Shown here one piece after another: positions 28,291-33,147 of a DNA stretch of 33,147 bases. A model generated the notes under the pieces. It had not been told where the DNA came from. It saw only the letters and a list, made by a program, of their open reading frames with translations, and made no database searches. Every line of letters begins with the position of its first letter. Within the stretch, counting starts at the first letter, position 1. This stretch comes from Chara braunii (taxonomy: Eukaryota > Streptophyta > Charophyceae > Charales > Characeae): contig BFEA01000115.1 of assembly GCA_003427395.1 (NCBI GenBank), positions 1,693,003-1,726,149 of the forward strand, read 5' to 3'. The position numbers and the translations under genes were made by a program.

Positions 28291-28686
28291 CGCTGTTCGA
28301 TTGCAGCGAACAGCGGGCTGCGAAGCTATTTGCCGCCCCCCCCCCCGCGCACGCCGTGGCTGCCGGTGCCTGCAGACGTGGCAATCTGCAATGCCACGTG
28401 GACACCTGTTAAAGACCCCCCTGGCTAGGGGGCTGCGCCACAGACATATATATCGTCAAATAAAACTGCCCGGTAAATATATATATATATTTTTTACTAC
28501 TATTCACTGTGGCAGCAACAGTGTGGCAACTGCTCAAGACTCCCCCCTAGCTAGGGGGCTGTGTGACTGTGGCACTAGGGTGGCTGATCAAGATCTCAGC
28601 CAACCCTAGATCATCAGCATCTCTTTTGTTTTGCTGTGGCATCAGGCCATCAGCGTTTTTGAGGGCCAAGATCCTGTGGATCTTGG
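28291..28686. repeat. array of six hairpins/palindromes
   Basis: CGCTGTTCG/CGAACAGCG (28291-28315); ACGTGGCA/TGCCACGT (28376-28399); CCCCC/GGGGG around TGGCTA (28416-28432); perfect palindrome CCCCCTAGCTAGGGGG (28543-28558); CTAGGGTGGCTGA with TCAGCCAACCCTAG, one bulge (28575-28609); CCAAGATCC/GGATCTTGG (28666-28686). The CCCCC-TAG-GGGGGCTG unit occurs twice. The array precedes the gag element leader. Confidence 0.8.
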
Positions 28687-28737
28687 TAGAACCCTGCTCT
28701 TGACCACCTAAGAGCCTGGTATCACCCTTCTACCATT

Positions 28738-29160
28738 AACCTACTACCCCCCAACCCCTTTCTCTCTTCCCCCCATCATCTAATCACCTTTTCTTCCCCC
28801 TACCATTACTCTCTACTCCTACCTCCCTCTCCACCCATCTTCCACAACCTTTTTCTCTCCTCTCCTCTCCACTCACCATTTCTCACTAATCTCATCTACT
28901 CCTCCCCACCCTTTTCATATCCTTCTCTCCCATTTCACCACCCTCTTCTCCTCCTTCCCTCCCCCAACTACAACCCCATCATCTCCCCCATCCCCCCACC
29001 TTACCTTTTTCTTTATCTTCTCACTTCTTTCTCTCTTTCTTCATCACTTTTCCACCCACCCCACACCCAACTCCGAATTTTTCTGTTTTTCTTCTTTTCT
29101 CTTTCTCTTTGATGTCAAATTTCTCTTTTCCTCCAAAAATTTGAATCATCTTATTCCCTA

Positions 29161-29200
<40 letters not shown>
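28738..29200 (+). repeat. pyrimidine-rich tract ending in T36
   Basis: Over 400 bases dominated by C and T on the + strand, with no gene, ending in an uninterrupted T run (29165-29200). It lies in the leader of the downstream gag element, or in unrelated low-complexity DNA. Confidence 0.8.
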
Positions 29201-29201
<1 letters not shown>

Positions 29202-29275
29202 AAAATTCGAAATTTTCTGCGGCACCTCTATATCTTGCTAGGACTTAGTCTTTCTTTGTTGTCGGTGCACATTTT

Positions 29276-29544
29276 GACCCCTTGGGGGTAGCGAAGCGCT
29301 GGCCAATTTTTTCCATTCTACTTAGTCGTTTTCTTGACGGCACACTTCGACCCCATGGGGGTAACGAATTGCTACCGAAATTTTTGAAAAAAATCCAAAA
29401 CTTAGCTTCTCTTCACTCTCTTCCACCTCCTTATTCATTTATTTATTTACTCATTTATTTTTTTGAAAATTTTAATTTGCGGCGTGTGTCCCTCTTGCAC
29501 TTTCCTTCCTCTTGGCATATTTGTCACCCCATGCGGGGTGGGAA
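29276..29544 (+). repeat. three diverged repeats with ACCCC-GGGGT hairpin core
   Basis: GACCCCTTGGGGGTAGCGAA (29276-29295), GACCCCATGGGGGTAACGAA (29349-29368) and CACCCCATGCGGGGTGGGAA (29525-29544). Each is preceded by a GGCAC/GGCGTGTG-like word and followed by a TGCTRCCGAAA-like word. They lie 450-720 bases before the gag ATG. Confidence 0.75.
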
Positions 29545-29991
29545 AATGCTGCCGAAAAATTCCAAAAAATAAATATTTTCTCTCTCCTCACTCTTTACAT
29601 TTTATTTATTTATTTCTATTTATTCTTTTATTTTATTTTTATCTCGAAAATCCACTGTTTACTCTATTCTCCCTCCCCTCCATAGTTATTATTTTCTTTT
29701 CTTGATTAGGTCACTGCCACCTTCTCCTAACCACCTAAACTCCGGTTAGGGTTTCCTTAGGGTTTTTCTAAGGGTTTAGGGGACCTGCTCTCCCACCTCC
29801 TCCCGTCGGGCACCCAAAACCCGAACGGCTCCTCCCCCCTTGACCGGATTCGCGCTACCATCTCATGCGCGACCCGCTGGTCACGGGGCGAGCCGACCCA
29901 CGATTACCCACTCCGCTCTCGCGGTCCCTTCACTCTCACCGGTGGTCCTCTGTCCCCATACCACAACCCATATCTCCCCCCACCTCCCACC

Positions 29992-32066
29992 ATGTCAACT
30001 TCTCTCCCCCCATTGCCCACGGAGAGCCCTACACCTGAGGAGATCATAGAGGCGCAGTCCACATCCCAGGTCACCGCGCAGTCAGTGGCTCCTGGTCAGG
30101 CCAATGTGGACACCATGGACCTTCATGCCGCCCTTGTAGCGATCCAGGCGCAACTCAGTATGCTTGGACCGTTGCAAGCAGAAATCAATGCGCTTGCCCT
30201 CGACGTCAACCGCCTCAAGGGCTCCCCTCATCGCTCTCCCCACCACTCCCACACCCCATCCCCTACCGGCTCCGATTCCGGCTCCCCAGGACTCCGGAGA
30301 CGGAGTCACCATGGTTCCCCCTCCTCTGCGGGCCAGGCCCAGCACTCCCCCTCAGTTGTGGCGAGTGCTGCTGCCGCTCAGACCACCTTGTCTGTTGCGG
30401 CAGTTCTTCCGGCCACGACCGCCCCTACCGTCTCTACTACTGCTGTAGATGCTGCGGTCCAGGTACCGCCTTCTGGCCCAGCAGTTTTATCGACCCACAC
30501 CGGTGTTGCTTCCCAGCTTCCCACACCGGTCGCGGCAATACGGCTCTGCCCTCTTCTTCCTCCCTTCGTTCCCCCGCCCCCACAGCAGGGTACCACCCAG
30601 GCTGGGATTCCTCCTCCCACTGGGAGACCTGCTCCGTCCCCTCCACCTCCGACCCCGCGCCCCCAGCGAGTGGCCACTTTACAGGCCACCATTGCGCAGG
30701 CTCAGGCGGAGATTCTCGCTATGAGACAGCCTCACCCATCACCGGCTGCCCACCCTTCCTCCTCGACCACCCCTTCGGTCCCCATGATGCAGGCTCGTTT
30801 CCCTCTTACCTGGCTATTCCGGGACAGCTGCCCGCAGTCGTTGCCTCCTCGTCTGCTGGTCCATCAGCCAGCGGCCACGGCCCACAGCCTTCCCCCACCT
30901 CCGCCCCAACAGCGGCCTCGACTTACGCCGCCGCAGTGCACTCGCCTCGATCTCTCTCCCCCCACCATCAACACAATGGACATCCTCCTGTGCGCACCAT
31001 GGACATTCTCGAGTATGATGGCACATCTCGTGTCTCTCGCTGGTTGCAGATAGCAACACGTACACTCTCTATGACGACCACCCGTCAGGAGTTGTGGTGC
31101 GATGTGCTCGCAACCAAATTGCGAGGTAGCCCTTCCACTGCGTGGGAGGATCATTATACCCAGCGCCTCCGCGTGGGTGAGGTCCCCACTCTGGCCGACT
31201 TCGCGGCCTTCCTTCAGAACCACTTCGGCGCTCGTCATGACGCTACCGACGCCTTAGACCGCGTCACCCAGACCAGATGGTCCGGGTTCTCTGTACCGGC
31301 CGACCTGGAGCGTCACATCCGGGTGTTTTAGGACGCTCGCCTTGTTTGTGACGAGACGTTCCTACCAGAGGTCACACTCACCGACCGGTTCTTTGTCAGC
31401 CTGACGACTGACTACCGCCTAAAGCTATGGAGGCGATCATTCTCTTCCGTAGAGCAGGCATACGAGGCTGCGCGTCAGTACCAGAGGATGTGCAGTCGCT
31501 TCTCTGTCGCCCCATCCTCTTCGCGGCCAGCCGCCACCTCCCAGTCTCGGGGTACCACCGGAGGCCGCTCCTCGTTTGCTGGTCGTTTTCGTCCCCCGGC
31601 TCGACCTGGAGCGCCATTCTCTCGGCACTATAGTTCTCTCGAGTATGGAGAGGACGCCTCAGCCGAGCTTGATCCTACCATTGGGGACGCCCCCGAGGAC
31701 ATCGAGCTTCGGGACGTCATCCAGTACCACTTGGATGACGACAAGGTCCCAATGGCCGAACGCCTGGAGATGGTCATGTCTGACATGGGTCGTGCACGCA
31801 GTCGGGTTGCACAGGCTGGCGCCCGCACACCCACAGTTCCTCAGATAGACCTCCCGCAGGGTTTTGTCCCTCCTCGCGGAGCTCTATCCCCCGAGGAGTG
31901 TGCCGCCCTCGAGGCCCGACGCGGCTGCCTTCGTTGCCGCCAGGATGGACACAGCTCCTCACGGTGTCCATACCACACCGCCCTCGATCGGTACTACGCT
32001 GACATTTCTCGTCAGCGCCGATCTCAGTCCCCCTCCGGCCCCGCCTGGCCAACCCCACCCAGCTAG
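29992..32066 (+). pseudogene. gypsy-like gag ORF with zinc knuckle (one frameshift, one stop)
   Basis: ATG 29992 opens a Pro/Ser/Thr/Ala-rich N-terminal region containing a short helix-forming segment (LHAALVAIQAQLSMLGPLQ). Near 30740-30790 the sensible frame changes by one base: PHDAGSFPSYLAIPGQ continues in frame from about 30783 into the capsid-like region (MDILEYDGTSRVSRWLQIA, LRGSPSTAWEDHY, LADFAAFLQNHFG). TAG 31329-31331 interrupts it. After the stop come SVEQAYEAARQYQRM, a basic stretch, the CCHC zinc knuckle CLRCRQDGHSSSRC and a short tail to TAG 32064-32066. Gag packages the element RNA. Codons favour C/G, unlike copy 1. The ATG choice is the first in the long frame. Confidence 0.78.
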
Positions 32067-33147
32067 CCACGGTGCAGTGTACCACTGAGGCCTCTCATGT
32101 AGCCGGCTTCCCGACCACCAAGTCGCGGTTTGCCCCTTTGGCTACCTCACCAGAGGATCCTCAGGATACGACAGACGCAGTTCCCTCTGCCCCGTTGTTT
32201 GTCACGGCAGCGTCTGCCCCACAACAGACCGCCGCACCTAGTGCTTCCCCTCCGAGATTTCTGACGCGTCGCGCCGTCCGCACAACCCGTTGCAGTGCTC
32301 AGCTGGCGACTCGCGATGACGTTGTGTCATCTCTTCTGGATTTGAGTATTCTTCAGGCTCGTCAGGAGCGACTCACGAGACACGTAAACGTCCTGCGTCG
32401 TCTTCTCGCTCTTCTCTCCGACCCTGATCGTACCCTCCCCATTATCCCTATTCGCCTAGGGACATCTACGAGGGTGTACCGCGTTTTATGGGACTCTGGA
32501 TCGCAGGGAGATTTCGTTCACCCTCGAGTGGTTGAGGAAGCTCGCCTAGCTACCTCTGGGTCCCGCTCTCCTATCTCCGTTACCCTCGGAGATAACAAGA
32601 CACACCGCTTCTTCGATCAGACAGTCCCCGACCTCCACTTTTCCCTCACCCTCCAGCCACCAGATAGTACCCAGGCGCCTCGGCGCTACCATTCCTCCGC
32701 ATACTTCGATGTGATGGAGACTGGGTACGACTTTATCCTTGGCACTCCCTGGTCTCGCCGGTTCCGTAGCACAGAGGCCGAATGGGCGACCGAGACACTC
32801 GTTCTCAAAACGAAGTGTGGTCAGACCCATCGCGTCCCCTTCATTGGAACCACAGGGGACACTCCTCCCGACCAACCTCCCCAGGACCCTCGTCCCTCAG
32901 GGTCTCACCCCGACATGGCCTTCACTTCCCCTCGTCAGTTTGCTCACTTCATACGACAGGAGGACGTCACGTTCTACTTGGTGAACGTCATGGATCTTCT
33001 TCGCTATGATCCACTTTATCCCGAGGTTGAGCTCATCTCTCTAGAGCCCAATCCCCCTGACCCTTCCTCCATCTTCGCGGCTTCCATCTCTACCAGGGTT
33101 GTCGAGCCCCGGCCCCGGGGCCCCGGCGGGGGTCCCGGGGGCCGGGG
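32003..33147 (+). CDS. gypsy-like aspartic protease, start of pol (partial, runs off the window)
   Basis: A frame -1 to gag opens after a TGA at 32000-32002 and stays open to the last base (over 380 codons). The protease signature is VYRVLWDSGSQGDFV, with the catalytic Asp-Ser-Gly. About 80 residues on comes GYDFILGTPWSRRF, matching the ILG-x-PW motif of retroelement proteases. A charged linker follows (TFYLVNVMDLLRYDP). The frame overlaps gag by 64 nt with no obvious ATG near the overlap, which suggests gag-pol frameshifting, although a mutation is possible. RT, RNase H and integrase should follow outside the window. Confidence 0.8.
33107..33147. repeat. terminal G/C-only stretch
   Basis: The last 41 bases are G and C except one T, made of CCCCGG/CCGGGG palindromic words. 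The protease frame reads through it as Pro/Gly/Arg. It looks like a collapse or artefact at a contig end. Confidence 0.6.

Noticed and set aside
28717-28724. TGGTATCA as the primer binding site of the gag element
   Set aside because: Only eight bases match, the next bases do not fit tRNA-iMet, and no LTR end is visible before it. An eight-base match is expected by chance in a window of this size.
29744-29782. TTAGGG/TTTAGGG-like words as a telomeric repeat
   Set aside because: Only irregular, unequal words (TTAGGGTTT, CTAAGGGTTTAGG); no regular tandem array.

Overview
This window is eukaryotic and consists almost entirely of broken transposable elements. I see no intact host gene, no rRNA, no CRISPR and no bacterial operon. 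The elements are Ty3/gypsy-type LTR retrotransposons, one with a chromodomain integrase, and a Penelope-like retroelement (PLE) with an N-terminal GIY-YIG nuclease. Between them lie SINE/MITE-like repeats, microsatellites and one assembly gap. N-terminal GIY-YIG PLEs are known from green algae and some other lineages, and chromodomain gypsy elements are common in plants. My best guess is a green-lineage genome, possibly a charophyte such as Chara, but the sequence alone cannot prove that.

Layout. A decayed gypsy-like element (copy 1, + strand, about 571-7460) carries an RNase H tail, a PHD finger-integrase ORF, ORF3A, ORF3B, a long non-coding LTR/leader-like stretch and ORF4. A second copy lies in the opposite orientation (copy 2, - strand, about 16130 down to 9080) with the same parts in the same order, so the two form a giant inverted repeat around a 1.6-kb spacer (7461-9080). 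Copy 2 is joined at its RNase H end to a PLE on the same strand (19910-16131). After unassigned hairpin-rich DNA and a 130-N gap comes the 3' end of a chromodomain gypsy element (22881-22173, - strand). It abuts a third, partial copy of the first family (copy 3, + strand, about 22871-25600) holding only ORF3A, ORF3B and the LTR-like region. From 25600 to 28700 lie a MITE-like element, paired repeat modules, tandem repeats and many perfect hairpins. From 29992 to the window end a different gypsy-like element begins: leader, gag, then an aspartic protease open to the last base.

How the parts work together. The copy 1/2/3 family has a gene plan that I do not recognise. The RT/RNase H frame ends at a stop, and PHD-integrase has its own ATG about 26-70 nt later. 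The integrase stop overlaps the ORF3A start as ATGA in both copies where it can be seen. ORF3B lies in the +1 frame of ORF3A in all three copies, with a conserved internal ATG and a conserved ORF3A stop about 150 nt later. ORF4 keeps the same start and stop in two copies. This compact, virus-like coupling of accessory ORFs of unknown function is the best candidate here for an undescribed system.

One clear artefact must be kept apart from the biology: a 19-bp Tn5 mosaic-end (Nextera) adapter at 11927-11945, flanked by a duplicated host word.
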